From NCBI RefSeq assembly GCF_004210375.1, contig NC_134834.1:155143290-155207289 (forward strand): a stretch of DNA of 64,000 nt, given 5' to 3'. Both the position numbers and the translations under genes were made by a program. The notes under the pieces are model-generated. The model worked only from the letters and a program-made list of their open reading frames with translations. It ran no database searches and had not been told where the DNA came from. Source of the stretch: Tachypleus tridentatus. Its lineage: Eukaryota; Arthropoda; Merostomata; Xiphosura; Limulidae. This document shows positions 45,375-58,502 of the stretch, piece by piece. How positions within the stretch are numbered: the stretch's first letter is position 1; each line of letters opens with the position of its first letter.

Positions 45375-47445
45375 AAGGAATATTTTTAAGTATTATTAAT
45401 TCCATCATGTGTCTCAAGTACGGAAAGATTCAATTACCCAATAACATTATTTTAACAAACACCTGGAACACAATAAATACTTAATAAAGCAGAAGTCAAT
45501 TGTGCCTGTTTTCAGAAATGGACATGCACGTGCAGTAATTGATAAAATATTAATTACATTACCTGCCCTTCATATAGATATATTTATGTAGTTTTATTTT
45601 CACTTTCATACATAAATATTGAACTTTTCCTCTAATTTCTTATGCATACATAAATATTTACTTAACTTTACCTTTATTTACATAATATATATAAAAATGT
45701 GAAGTTTAACTTCATAAAAGTTATCTTTGTTTCAATAACGAATTTTCCATAATTCAGCTACACAGATTTCAAAAATAATATTATTTTTTCTATCACGAAA
45801 GGATGTTTTGCAAATGGGAGAAAAAAAAAGCCCTCAGCTCAAATTTACAACAAATTTATCATAAATATAACATAATATCTGCGGATTACTTACAAACCTG
45901 TTGTTGCCAGAGTGACAAATAAATGATATTAAAAGGAAAAAGATAATGTCAAAGTACACGTGAAAACAAACACTATTCAGAAATGACACGTTATGCAACC
46001 TGTTGACAGTTTATATACTAGCGGTGTGTTTCTCGTGGGTTCTAGAACGATCGATAAGAGTTTCACGTTGCGATTGGTCTAGGGAAGTTTATAGCCAGTG
46101 GTTGTCAACATTTTAAGCATAACAAAGAGTGACCCGATTTGAATGAAAATGATTCACGTATGTAAAAGTACATATGAATTTTTTGTGAGAAATCTGTGTG
46201 TGTTGGAGAAAATTGGATATGATTTTCAACTTCAGCGCACGGGAATTGCAGTAGAACATGTAAAAATTTCAAGACAATAAAATCGCTGGCTTGTGTAATA
46301 AGTTTTACGTATACTTGAATATATATCTTCTAATATATATAAATTAATTTACTCTTCTTTCATATATAAATATTTAAGTTCATTACTTTCACTTTCATTT
46401 AAATAATTATTTAATTAGATTTATTTCTCTTTAAATATATTAATGTTTAAATAGCTTTGAAGTTATTTGTATGCATATGTACAATGTGATGAAAAAATCA
46501 CCATATTGTTATCTTACGTCACTTTTCCTCAATGGTTTCAATAAATTTACATATTATATTCTTCACATGATTTAGTGTGTACCTAACATAAAAATTTGAA
46601 TTACAGTTGCTATATATACGTATATATATGTTTTATGTATTTTCGTGTTAATTATTTTTTACTCATTAGTCTTCAATTGAAATTGCTAAGTTTAATGAAT
46701 TAGTCCTTTCTTACATCACTTGCTCCAATTTAAATGTTATAAAGTGTGATTGAAAGCTTTATAGTAGCATTTTACAGAAATTACCACAATTTCTTCGATA
46801 TGTATAAGGCCAGAACACTTGTAATGGCGCATTTGTTCACAAAGAGATAGAACACGCTACATCTGGCTCGAGATGAGCTCAGCGCGTGACAAGAATTTAA
46901 ATTTTTAGTTTCTTTGATAAAGTAAAAAGAAAAACGATCTCTATTTGGAAATCATTTGTACAGACCATTACAGAAACGATGTAATCTTCTTAGAAATCCA
47001 ATTTACTGCGAGAAATGTCGAGAACGTAAAACATTTTCCAAACAAATCTCTCTGGTAGCATACGTCAACTTTTCCATTAAGGTATTTTGTTTTTCACAAT
47101 ATAAATGCTAATCACATAATTCGCATATTAGAATGAAGTACATATAAGTGTGTTGTTATACAGTTTTGACTACATTATTTGAAATCGTTTTAGAATGCAA
47201 ATCAGCGGGTTAAAACCCAAAATGATATTAAGTCGAGATGGAACGAGATGTGTAAGAACTACATTTGACATTTGTAGTGATGTCACAGAAAATTCAATGG
47301 CTTTGAGAAAGGTATATGACAGCTTTTTCTTAAATCAAAATATTAATATATTCACATAATAAACGTGTTCACATTAAGGATTTAAAATTTTTAAGAAGGA
47401 GATATACGTTGTATATAAGCACATTGACAAAAAATGAATATGGAT
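45375..47445. other. Unassigned AT-rich sequence with a possible hAT end
   Basis: 'cagtggttgtcaacatttta' near 46097 resembles a hAT terminal sequence. No partner end or transposase motif was seen. Confidence 0.4.
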
Positions 47446-47454
47446 CAACCTGGG

Positions 47455-47985
47455 TCATCAGGGCCATCTACAAAAGACCTGCAACAAGTCTAATCCCAAC
47501 CGTGGTAAGCAAAATGCGATGTATTATGACAGCTGAAACTTGTCTAACACAGTTGCTATAACTATTGACATACTGCAGGGAACAATACGAAACATAATCA
47601 ATAATGATTTTCATCCGAGAAATGAGACCAACAAGACATGCATTCATCAAGATAAAGCCTTCAGTCATATATCCAGTTCAACCATCGCATATCTCAAGGA
47701 ACTGTAGAATGAAAGAAGTGTTCATATTATTCTTGCAAAACCATACCGGTCAAGTTGCCGGACGCAGTGTATTGGATTATTTCTATGCGATCAGCATGTG
47801 CTGGTCCTAGGGAATATTTGAAAACTTACATGAAGGAACGATGTGCTGTGGAAACTATAACCTTTCCGTGGAGCCTTTTGCAATGTGCAATGAAAACTGC
47901 GGTACAAGGCATTCTTTAAGATGCACGGTCGTTACATAAAGCATGATCGGATTTCGCGTCATGGACTGTAACAAGAGATAAGGCT
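47455..47985 (+). pseudogene. Mariner-type transposase relic, internally deleted
   Basis: The plus strand reads, across frame changes, RPATSLIPTVVSKMRCIMTA, then SQGT/LQGTIRNIINNDFH (helix-turn-helix region, near 47490-47620). It then passes without the catalytic core to HQDKAFSHISSSTIAYLKEL (near 47650-47700), where the family has a 'DNAPSHTS..T..YLKE' block with the second Asp. PVKLPDAVYW follows (family: PVKSPDASPMD) and near 47900 a tail reading YKAFFKMHGRYIKHDRIS (family: CR.I....G..IEH). Many stops and frameshifts are present. The sub-family is uncertain and no terminal repeats were found. Confidence 0.65.
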
Positions 47986-47989
47986 TCAA

Positions 47990-48335
47990 AATCGTTTCTT
48001 ATAACGCACTCATCTTTCGTTATAAATAAATGCTCCAGTTCAGTTTGAAATACTATTAAACTTTAATACTTATTTTGATAAGAGCGGTAAATCACATAAA
48101 TATTATTTCCTGTTTTATACTATAAACAATATAATCTTCACTTGCAACAGCATGAGTTATAAAAGTAAAATAAACTTCTTGTTTGTACAAACTGATTTTT
48201 GTATTTTTTCTACTTTAATCTGTACCAAATCTTACTAACATATTAGTACTTATGAACATTTAAAAAGAACAATTTCACTTTTAATTCACTTTAATAGAAA
48301 AGAAAGTGTTAATTTAAGCGAGACACAACAGTATC
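47990..48335. other. Unassigned AT-rich sequence
   Basis: Nothing recognised. Confidence 0.5.
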
Positions 48336-48339
48336 ATCT

Positions 48340-48700
48340 CAGAATTAAGTGGCTCATCGTGGACTCGGACCATCGATAAAATATTCCGTTCTAGACTACA
48401 TAGGAGACTCAGTATAGTTTGTAAAACTATAAATCTTATACAAATCATTTTTTCTAAAAGCCGTTATTATAAATTGGATTGTAGTAGATTTATTAAAATA
48501 TATTTGTATTAAGATATATCACAAATTTAATACATATTAACATTTAATTAACTTCTAACTTCATATTCAAATTTCCGGTTATTTGAAATCGTAATACGTA
48601 ACGTACGTAACATAATAAATAGGACACTCATCCCAGATAAATCTTTATACTTAACATAATAAATCGAAGACTCGTCCAAAATAAGTTATAATAAGATGGA
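48340..48700 (+). repeat. Unclassified dispersed repeat, copy 2
   Basis: Inverted partner of 25790-26145: 'gtaatacgtaacgtacgtaa' near 48590 and 'aataaatcgaagactcgtcc' near 48658 are the clearest shared words. The right end carries a partial internal repeat ('aataaataggacactcatcc'). Confidence 0.65.
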
Positions 48701-49002
48701 GTTGACGTTACCAAAGTAAAATGAAGGAGCTCACGATACTAAACTCACATAAAGGATTTGACGAAATCAAACTGAACAAAAAGAAGCTGATAATAGCAAA
48801 CTAACCTGAAGGAGCTAAGGATTCCAAACTGAACATAAAGTAACTGATTATACCAAATCGAACACGAAGTAGCTGACAATGACAAACTAATATGAAGGAA
48901 CTAGCAAGATCAAACTAACACTTCTTCTGATACCAACGTACACAAATACAACATCCTCGTCTAGACCTTTAGCTAATCACATGCACACATAAGTCGTCCT
49001 TG

Positions 49003-49290
49003 TGGACCTGGCATGGTCAGGTGGTTAGGGCGCTCGACTTGTAACTTGAGGGTCATGGGTTCGAATCCACGTCATATCAAACATGCTCGCCCTTTCAGCT
49101 ATGGGAGCGTTATTATGTGATAGTCAATCCCACTATTCGTTGGTAAAAGATTAACCCAAGATTTGACGTTGGGTGGTGATGACTAGCTGCCTTCCCTCTA
49201 TTCTTACATTGTTAAATTAGGAACGGCTAGCGTAGATAGCCTTCGAATAGGTTTGCGCGAAATTCAAAAACAAACAAACAAACAATTAAG
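49003..49290 (+). mobile_element. SINE-A with (caaa)n tail
   Basis: 'ggacctggcatggtcaggtg', B-box region 'gggttcgaatccacg', complete but moderately diverged body, end 'gaaattcaaaaacaaacaaa'. Confidence 0.94.
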
Positions 49291-49294
49291 AATC

Positions 49295-50930
49295 ATCCTT
49301 GTGTTTTTCTTCAGACATTTGCGAATATATAGCCGTTTGTAAATGACAGCTTCGCTAAAAATAAGTAAAAGTGAAAGTCATTGCATAAGAAGGTTTAACT
49401 AAACAATGAGTTTTCATATACAAGTATTTCCCTTTTCATGAGCGAACTTAGTTTTGTTCCAGATTCAGTCTGCTAAAGTGGATGATCATAACAGTAAACG
49501 TAACTCAAAATAAGCATAGGAAGCTTCTATAAAGGATTCTCGGCAGGCAAGGGCGTAACTCTGTGTGCTACAGAAATAAGGGTGATTCGTGGAATTGCAC
49601 GTTCATCTATGTAATACAGCTTTTCTACTAAAAATTAATAAGCCCAAATCTTTGTCACACACATATAGACTTCTAAATACCTTTCACAGAAATTGTTCAT
49701 TGACGTCTATCTCAAACTACCTAGAAACGAAGCTGTTATTAACAAGAGACAAGAAGCAAAAACTCCACACTTTTCGCCGCCCTTCCGTATTTTAGGCGGG
49801 ACGGCGCCTCGGGTCATCTGTCATTGTCTTTTTGTATATGTTTGGATTTTTTTTCCCACTTATGACTTGTTGTTTTTTAATGAAAATTCTAACCCTAAAT
49901 TTAACTAAAAAGTTCATTTAATAAATTAAATCACCAAAGTCTGAGATAATTCATTAACTTGATTTAAAGTGATCCATTTATTTCGTTATCTGGTTTTATG
50001 GAATCCGTATGTTACATTTTATTTAATGAGGATATCGCGTTGTGTGTTAACATTGTGGTCTTGTATGTTATAAACCGGTAACCTACTTGTTGCATACACA
50101 ACGCCTCAATATTAATATCAATTTTACCAAAATTTAATACAAACTTTGCTTCATCAACATTACAATGCAAGTAAATTAAAACATCAAAAATCAAGTATGT
50201 TATGATGACTGAACGTGAAACTGTTGAAGAGATCTATACTTAAATAGCTGTGTGTGACCATTAAGTACCTTACAATTCAAGCAGACGGTTTAATAATCGC
50301 TATATGAAGGTATTAGGCATATTAGCGGCCTTAATGAAACCGTTAGGCACGTCAAAACCCCAATAAAAGAGACATTAACGTTAAATATTATTATGATGGC
50401 TTAGGCAAGTAAAAATGTTAAGAAAACTGTCTTTTAACATATTTTGATGGCGTTAAGCTAGTAAAAATATTAAGGAAAATACTTGTTACAGTTTCAAGTA
50501 AAACTTTAAGTAGACTGTCTTTTGACAGCTTTGTGATGGAGTTAAAGCTGTAAACGTTTAAAAATTACATCTCATAATTCTATTGCAACAGTTCGCTTCT
50601 TTTCCCGCTTTTGTTTTTTATCGCTGAAAAGTCAATTTTGTAACACAATTTCCCTTTTTGTGCGTCTGATATAAGTGTTGTAGATACATATTTTAATAAC
50701 TTTTTTAAGCTGGTTAGTAATGTTTGTAAGTATAGGGGAAGCATCCAAGCCTTCTGCATAACACAGTAGATAAGAAAAACACACACACACTCTTAAATGA
50801 AGATTATTTTTCCAGTAAAACTATTATATTTTATTTGTTATTTTATCCACACTAACTCTTTTAACCACCACGAAAATTAAAAATAAACCTTGTCTACCCT
50901 TTTCTTTTTCTATACTGGCTGCATACTATA
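49295..50930. other. Unassigned AT-rich sequence
   Basis: No coding motif or repeat recognised apart from a short (ca)n near 50780. Confidence 0.45.
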
Positions 50931-50935
50931 TTTAA

Positions 50936-51005
50936 TTTGTTGTTAAGCACAAAACTGCACAAGAAGCTATCTGTGCCATGTCCACAATGGGTATCTGTTT
51001 CATTC
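50936..51005 (-). mobile_element. SINE-B 3' fragment
   Basis: 'tttgttgttaagcacaaaac', 'agctatctgtgccatgtcca' and 'caatgggtatctg' match the antisense tail and middle of SINE-B. Confidence 0.7.
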
Positions 51006-51242
51006 CTTTACGTCATACAGTGACACATATAAACGTAACAGTGAATATCATTTGATAGCTTGGAAATCTAGAAAAATAGTAGTGATGAATTGCATAGAGC
51101 TCTTATACCTCTGCTAGATTAATTGAGTGATCCTTGTGGAAAGGTGGACGTTTTGATATGGAAAAAATTCAATCACTAGCTATAAGAAATGAAAGGTCGA
51201 AAACCCTTTCGACTGCATTTTAGAACACGTAACTATTATTTT

Positions 51243-51529
51243 CAGTTGTGTAAACTGTTGATATATTAGGCATTATATCTAATATATAGCACTTGTGTAA
51301 ACTGTTGATATATTAGGCATTATATCTAATATATAGCACTTGTGTAAACTGTTGATATATTAGGCATTATATCTAATATATAGCACTTGTGTAAACTGTT
51401 GATATATTAGGCATTATATCTAATATATAGCACTTGTGTAAACTGTTGATATATTAGGCATTATATCTAATATATAGCACTTGTGTAAACTGTTGATATA
51501 TTAGGCATTATATCTAATATATAGCACTT
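51243..51529. repeat. 47-bp tandem repeat, six essentially identical units, with internal hairpin
   Basis: The unit is 'cttgtgtaaactgttgatat' + 'attaggcattatatctaata' + 'tatagca'. Within each unit ATATATTAG and CTAATATAT form a 9-bp inverted repeat around a 9-base loop. I see no differences among the complete units. Confidence 0.95.
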
Positions 51530-51584
51530 GTTATCTTAATTGTGATCATCAATTGAACATTATGCAAAGTAACATATTTATTTG

Positions 51585-51692
51585 TACATTAGGTTTGGGG
51601 TATAATGACATTTCTACATTAAATTATAGAGGTATAACAGACATTTGTACATTAAATTATAGAGGTATAACAGACATTTGTACATTAAGTAC
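51585..51692. repeat. 33-bp tandem repeat, about three units
   Basis: 'aattatagaggtataacaga' + 'catttgtacatta' is repeated, with the first and last units diverged. Confidence 0.88.
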
Positions 51693-51699
51693 AGGGGTG

Positions 51700-53638
51700 A
51701 ATGTCACTCGTAGGTTGGGAAAGGAAGGGTTGCTATACCCTTTTGGTAAACAATATTTCAGTAATATGACTGTCCTAGCTGGATCCTAGAGATATTTTTC
51801 GTTATGAAACGCTATTCGATTGCTTAAAAGAAAGATTTTTAAAAATATTTTGGTCCCATCAATTTCACGATAAATAAATCAGGTTTAATCCTGACCACAT
51901 TCAATCAGGAAGCTGTTCACATCTCGGCTGTCAATGACCTCTTGGTCTTGCACTTTTTCGTCTGGCTTGTCGTGAACAACTAGATAAGTGTGTTCAGTTT
52001 TTTCCTTTATAGCTTAATATTCCCTTGCTGTATCTTTAAACACTGGGGACAAACCTGCCTACTGTTTTTTTATCAAAGACCTGTGTTAGTATCATAAGCC
52101 TTTTTCCTGGGATCTCTCGGCCAACACTAGGCTTAGAGTACCTTAAATGTTGGGGATAAACATATTCAGGGCCCCCAGAATGGCAGAAGAAGAAGTTACT
52201 TTCTCCATTTTATATTGATCTTAGGTTTCTCTATGATATATGGTGATCTAGTAGGAAATCTTTATACCTCGAAGAGGATCTCTAATACTACATAGATTGG
52301 TGTCCTCGGCATTAGATGTTTGTCCTCTTACCTACTGATGTGATAGCTTTTGTTGAAGATGGTGTCGACCAACTTTACCTCGTGTCCTTTTCTACTGCTC
52401 AGATAGCCAAGCTGCTTTGTGTCATAAAACACCAAACCTTTTCTACTCTCTTGTGTCTTTAACCACAGCTGGGGTGGAGTTGCTCTGGCTAGCAAAGACC
52501 TTGAAGTTTCACAGAGATTGCCCTATCTGTCTCAGGCTTGACAGCCGTCATACCACTAAGATTACTTTCGATTTTTCAGGATTAGGGCACTGCCGACAGA
52601 CATCAGCAACACTCCTTCTTAATTCATTAACTGTGACGGAAACACAGACCCAGCCCTTTGTTGTACCAGCAAAAATCTAACTTTCAGGAACTAACTACTC
52701 CTAGGTCTGACATTCCTCTCAGATAACCATTTCCCTTCAGGGACTAACACTCCATCTCGCTCTTAAGTTGCTTTTGCTGTAGAAAATGCCATTAACTTAT
52801 AACAAATATTTTAAAGCCAGAGCACAAGAGTTTAAATAAAATGGTACACACATTGGATGAAACAGAAACACCTGTCAGTACAATATACTGGAGACACGGT
52901 ACCAAAAATTTCCTCTTAACTGTCCACTCTCTGATACTTTCTTGTAATACTGATTACATTCAAATCGACAAGATAAATACACTTAATAACAGGAGATCGA
53001 CAGGATATTTACTGCAAAATAATTCTTGGCTCTCTGACTACTGAAGTCATGAGAGTCACAATAAACAATCTCTATTTAAAACAAACATACTCAAAATAAA
53101 TACTTAACTTGCCACAATGGACAATTATTTTAACTGGAGAGTTAGTTCTAACTCTGTAAACTCAAGTTCCAAACTATATCTTTTAGGACAGTATTGCAAA
53201 GATTTTGTTTCAGACTGAATAATTCTCAAGTCATCTGTATCCATTAACAGGAGACTTATCTACAGATATTTACTTCATTACATGTGTTACTAGTCATCCT
53301 CTAATTAAACACAAGAGAGGTCATTACCTCCAGAGGTCACTTTGTCACCAGTGGAATGGATACCTGTCTAGCTATTCATATCACAGGTGACCTTACAACT
53401 ATCTTTCCCATTAGAAGACGAGAGGCAGTGGCAGAAAGTTAACGACATACTTAATCAAACGTGGTGCGAAAACAACACAAAAACAAATTTTGAAATGTTC
53501 ATGATTAATGTAGAAAGATGGAAGATTCATTGTATGCTTATAAATAACATATTGCACATTTCTTTAAAATTTTCTTCCAGGTTTCCACTCCTTGGAAACT
53601 TCTTTCTTTATATTACAGATTTCTTTCGTCTTTTTCAC
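51700..53638. other. Unassigned, less AT-rich stretch
   Basis: The base composition is more balanced than in the neighbours, and there is an 87-codon frame at 52417-52680 (+). I recognise no family. An old retroelement is possible but unsupported. Confidence 0.35.
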
Positions 53639-53639
53639 T

Positions 53640-56600
53640 AAAGATAAAATTAAAAGAGAATCTGTAACGTAGAAGCCTAATGCATTCTTTGATTGTAGTA
53701 CTCTCTGATGTGGACGTATAATGGTGATGTGCATATATATTTTATGGGAGTTGTCAGTAATTTTAATCTTGTCATATTGTAGAGAGAAAATAAAACTGTA
53801 ATATAATAAATAAACAGTTAATCCACTGCATAATAGTGAATAAAAATTAGGTGCAATACCATGATATTATTTACATACCTAAGTTAATTTAGGTTACTGT
53901 TTGGTGTGTTAGAAAGACTCAAATACCCCATAAATCTCTTTTTTCTTTAAGTTGTATCTATTATCTAATTCCTTTCGTGGATGGTATATTAACTAATTAT
54001 TAACAATATCCCTCCTTGTTTAAGTAGATTATTTACCAATTATTTACATTTTCCTTCCTTGGATGGTATATTAATCAGTTCTTTTAGTTTTATACCTTGG
54101 ATGCTATATTGGTCAATTCATTTCAATTTCCTTTCTTTGGTGGTGTATTAACCAATCAAACATCCTTGTGGGATTATTAGTTTTCTTAAATAGTAAATTA
54201 ATTATTTATCTCACTCTCTTTACTGCTTGAAGAAGTAATGCTTTGTGAAAAATTAACCTTTTTTATTAATTTACTTATCTGTTTCCAGGTGTCTCTTTCT
54301 TCTTACTACAAGTTAGGCTGAAATACTTTACTAGATTACGAAGAAAAATAAAAAAAAACATAAGAATAATAATTCAACTTAATAGCGAATTATTACAAGA
54401 AAAAAACACCTTTTATTCCAACATGGAAGGTTAAGCTTGACAATTTACAAAATTTAAATTAAGATGATTATTTTTAAACGTTCACTACATGTTTTCTACT
54501 TGTTAAGTAAATCGGTTCAATAAATATTGAGAGGACACCAAATTTATTTGATTCACATTTTAGGGGCCTCCTTATTTTTCTTTCAGATTTTGTTTTTATT
54601 TATTTTCTGTTGGACTCAAATTTCAAGTTAGTTTGTCAAATACTTTGTGAGGAGTTTAGAACTCAAGCAAACGTAGAAAGAGTAATTTCTAGACGAGTTT
54701 TTTATATTCTTATTTATAAATTCTTATGTTGTTACTCTGTCTTCCAAGTTTATTTATTGTTTTTTCCTTCTATATTTGGGAATTAAATAGAATATTTATA
54801 TATGAACTGTTTTAAAGGACGGGTGACAGGATAAACATGAGTCATGGATATTTAACAGGTTCCTGTAAATTTTCATGATTTAACTTCCCTAAGGAAAAAA
54901 AAGAAACTAAATTATTTCTGCTGGGACATAGGTATTACTAATTATTCATAGGTATTTTAGGTTGTCTTTCAGACGTGGATACTTTGTGTAGAAATAGAGA
55001 AGTGTTTTGGAAATTTATAATCGTGTTTATACAAGCTATCAACATTTTAACATACCTCTAACGCGAGCAGTTCTGTAACTGTGACGCCGGAACCCGGACT
55101 TGTCCGAGATATAACTTACCAACAGTGTAATTCAACGTTACAGTGGGCTATCTTTTCTTGCGATAAGTCGAGTCGAATGTGCATATCTTTTGTTTCACAA
55201 GCAATTATACACACAAATATGTAGCGCTGTAATAGGATAAACCTGAAATAGGTCAGTCTTCGTTATAACTTTATTTTGGTTCTTTACACCTGCAACAGCA
55301 AGTGGCATTACGTTGATTAATGAACAAGTATGTTATGACCAGAAGAGACTAGATGGAAACTCTATATAAGAAGGCTGCCACAAAGTAATAACACTTTGAA
55401 CTGCGCTGTACACAGTTTCGAAAAGAACTGTTAAAGCTCTATAGCATTTTAAAAAGTCCACGTGGATATAAGCATTGACTATATCAATTATTTATAGAAT
55501 ATGGACATCAAGATTACTAAACACAGTAATTATTAGTAAATAGGAAACAGACACAACCATTATTCTTAATTATAATTCTTCATCAGAATAAAGTACTGAC
55601 TTTTAAGCTGCCAGAATTAAACATACTAATTATTATCATCTATAATTTGTCTGTATATAATCACATTTTAGGTTCTTACCTCTTGTTTGCCTACACATTT
55701 TCAATATATTTAACTCACGAGAACTAAGCACACTAATTATTCTTGTATACAGTTTTCTAGAGAACGAGATCGTTACTTTACGGCTACGAGAACTAGACCC
55801 AATAATTATTCTGATATCTAGTTTGTCTACAGAATATCGCAATTATTAATTCACGAGAAGTAGACACAGTAGTTGTTTTTATCTTTAGTCTTTCTACAAA
55901 AACATAAAATGAAACTTAAGTCATCAAATGTAGATAAGGCAGATATTCTTATATTTAGTTTCTCTAAAAATGAAGTTATTATGTTAAAATCAGAGATTAG
56001 AATTTGTTTATTTCTAGTGTGTCTACACAATGATTAGATGACATCTAACTTCTTAGAGATAGACACTGTAGTTATTTTTATCTATAGTTTGTTTATTTAT
56101 GTAAAGAATTTTATGAAAATTAAGTCGGGGGAAGTACAAAAATAATTAACCTTATGTTTAGTCTATCTACATATTTGTGATATTATGTTTAAGCCACGAA
56201 AAGTAGATATGATAATTATTATTATTTTTGACCTGTCTAAAGAATTATCATCATATATGGCAGTACTTAAAAGTGAGATCGTGATAAAACGAAATGGCGG
56301 CTGTAAAGATCACCAATTCAAAACCATTTGAAAATATCTGAATATTAAGACAAGCGTACAGAAAAATTACGAATCTTAGGGCATAAATTATGAAAATAAA
56401 AAACTAAAGCCCTAGTGTTTTTGTATCTAAAATTATACTAGTATATATTTATAAAATAGATGATGTGCTACTTTAAGCATATAATTGTAAGTGAAGAGAG
56501 GTAGGTGCAGATCCTAAAGAATTATAAAATTTAACCGGATATACACGTGCCCCACGTTTGATATTTGCTGGCTCACAAAAATAGAGCTAAAGTATAACAA

Positions 56601-57170
56601 AAATGTTTAAATTTTATGAAGACAGGTAGGTATACATAGCCTAGCTAGCTATAGTAATATAGAGAGTTTTAATGTTACGAAGAACGTTGAAACAAAACAC
56701 TGAGTTATTTATAATTTTTTTTAAAAATGTACCAACTTTGGCTCACATTAACATCGACTAATAACATATCTTTATAAAATAAAAAAAATAATAATTATTA
56801 TACGTGTAATACAATGTTTAAGCCAACAGAAGTTAACCTAGTAGTTATAGTTATGTTTTGTCTGTCATAAAAATAAACACGATACTTATTCATATCAGAA
56901 TAGTCTGCCTACAGAACTATGAAATTATATTTATGCCACAAGAAACAAAAAGGTAATTATTCATAACTGTATAGTCTGTCTACAAAATTAAGATATTTTA
57001 ATAAAAATTAATAATAGTATAATACACGAAAAACACAGACTAATGAAAAATTAATAATAGTATAGTACACGAAAAAACACAAACTAATGACTATTATCTC
57101 TTCTTTGCCTGAGAAAATGAAATTATGACAATAAATTGTTCAGAGGTGAGTAAAATGCATATTCTTACCT
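53640..57170 (+). repeat. Segmental duplication, copy 1
   Basis: It matches 60467-64000 along its whole length at an offset of 6827-6830 bp. The few differences I could find are mostly one-base length changes in homopolymers, plus at least one substitution ('atagagctaaag' versus 'atagaactaaag'). The true right end is unknown because copy 2 runs off the window. Confidence 0.95.
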
Positions 57171-57690
57171 CTAATTTGTCTGCAGAATTATGATATTATC
57201 TTTAAGTCAAGAACAATAGACACAAAATTTACTCTTATCTTTATTCTCTTCACAAAATTATGGGATTATTGTTAAGTCTCGAAAAATAAATATGATATTC
57301 AATTAAATATCTTGTGTTTCCAGATGATTCTGATATTATATATAAATAACCATAGACACAACATTTACTCTTACTTGTTAGTCTGTTTACTGAAAAATGG
57401 TGTTATCCTTTAATAAGAGAAATATACACAATATTTACGTTATTCTGTAGTCTGTCTGCAGTATTGTGGTATTATTAGAAACGATATCCACTCTAATCAG
57501 TACTCTGTCTACACAGTAGGTAATGATGTTCATTGTTTTTGAATAATGAAAAATAAACACAACATTTACTCATATATATGTAGTCTCTGTACATAATTAT
57601 AGTATTATGTTTACGTCATGAAAAACAGACACAATCTTTTGTGTTATCTGTCTAGTGGGTCTACAGAGTTATGGTACTATATATAAGTTA
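55490..57690. repeat. Ancient diverged tandem repeat, period about 70 bp
   Basis: A loose consensus recurs throughout: 'agtagacacaataattattc', 'ttatctttagtctgtctaca', 'aaattatgatattatgttta' and 'agtcacgagaa'. Spacing between successive 'gtctgtctaca'-type words (near 55683, 55751, 55817, 55888, 55957, 56018, 56086, 56160 and 56231) is 61-74 bp. The section 56270-56800 is mostly unrelated sequence. Its second copy lies at about 62320-64000. Confidence 0.7.
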
Positions 57691-57696
57691 CAAAAA

Positions 57697-57808
57697 TTTC
57701 TTAGTGGCACAGTGTCTGCGGACGTATACTGCTAGAAGCTGGGTTTCGACATCCGTGATGGACAGAACACGGATAGCCCTTTCTGTAGCTATATGCTTAA
57801 TAAAAAAA
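57697..57808 (+). mobile_element. SINE-B, diverged
   Basis: 'cttagtggcacagtgtctgc', 'gggtttcgacatccgtgatg', 'ggacagaacacggatagccc', 'tgtagctatatgcttaat'. Confidence 0.85.
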
Positions 57809-57837
57809 ATGGATAAATGGATGTGGAGTGCCAAACG

Positions 57838-58115
57838 AAGCCAGGCTTGGCTAGGCGGTTGAGATTCGTAATAGGAGGGTCTCGAGTTCGAATCCACATC
57901 ACACCAACTATGCTCGTATTTTTAGTCGTGGGTGCGTTATAATGTGACGGTCAATCTCACTCTTTGTTAGCAAAAGAGTAGCCCAAGAGTTGGCCGTGGG
58001 GGGTGATTAGTAGCTATCTTCCCTCTAGTCTTACACTGCAAAACTAGGGGTGGCTAGCCCAAATGGCCCTCGTATAGCTTTGCGCGAAATTCAAAGAACA
58101 AACAAACAAACAAAC
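57838..58115 (+). mobile_element. SINE-A with (caaa)n tail
   Basis: 'aagccaggcttggctaggcg' at the head, 'cgagttcgaatccacatcac' in the B-box region, full body, end 'gcgcgaaattcaaagaacaa'. It follows the SINE-B above in the same orientation. Confidence 0.93.
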
Positions 58116-58119
58116 GATG

Positions 58120-58500
58120 CCCAATAAAAATAATAAGCTATTTACTTCAATATAAACATCAAGAATTGTACAGCCTTTGTTACGTTTGTTATAGTTACAC
58201 TCAGTTCACGCAGAAATACATACCACAAAGAAATGTAGAACAATAATTTTGGTAGTGTCTGAAATGATATGGCACAGATAGTCAAAGGACAAGTATACCA
58301 CATTTAAATAATCATTATTAACATTATAATAATAATAAAACTATTTTTACTGAGTTTGACATAACAAAATGTAATTCAAATGTAACTGACCAGAAATTAT
58401 ATTTTCATTGGCATTCAATTAATACTTACATATAATGAAATTGATTTCTCAATAAGAAAGTTCAATTTCTATATATTGATCAGGTTAATCAACAAAACAA
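58120..58500. other. Unassigned AT-rich sequence
   Basis: Nothing recognised before the 24-bp array. Confidence 0.5.
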
Positions 58501-58502
58501 GA

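Noticed and set aside
52417..52680. 87-codon plus-strand frame as a host exon or retroelement domain
   Set aside because: A 'YCSDSQAAL' phrase just upstream briefly suggested RNase H (SDS.AA), but nothing around it continues the domain.
55636..55842. 68-codon minus-strand frame, duplicated at 62462-62668, as a conserved gene
   Set aside because: Its preservation is due to the recent segmental duplication; the sequence lies inside the diverged ~70-bp tandem repeat.
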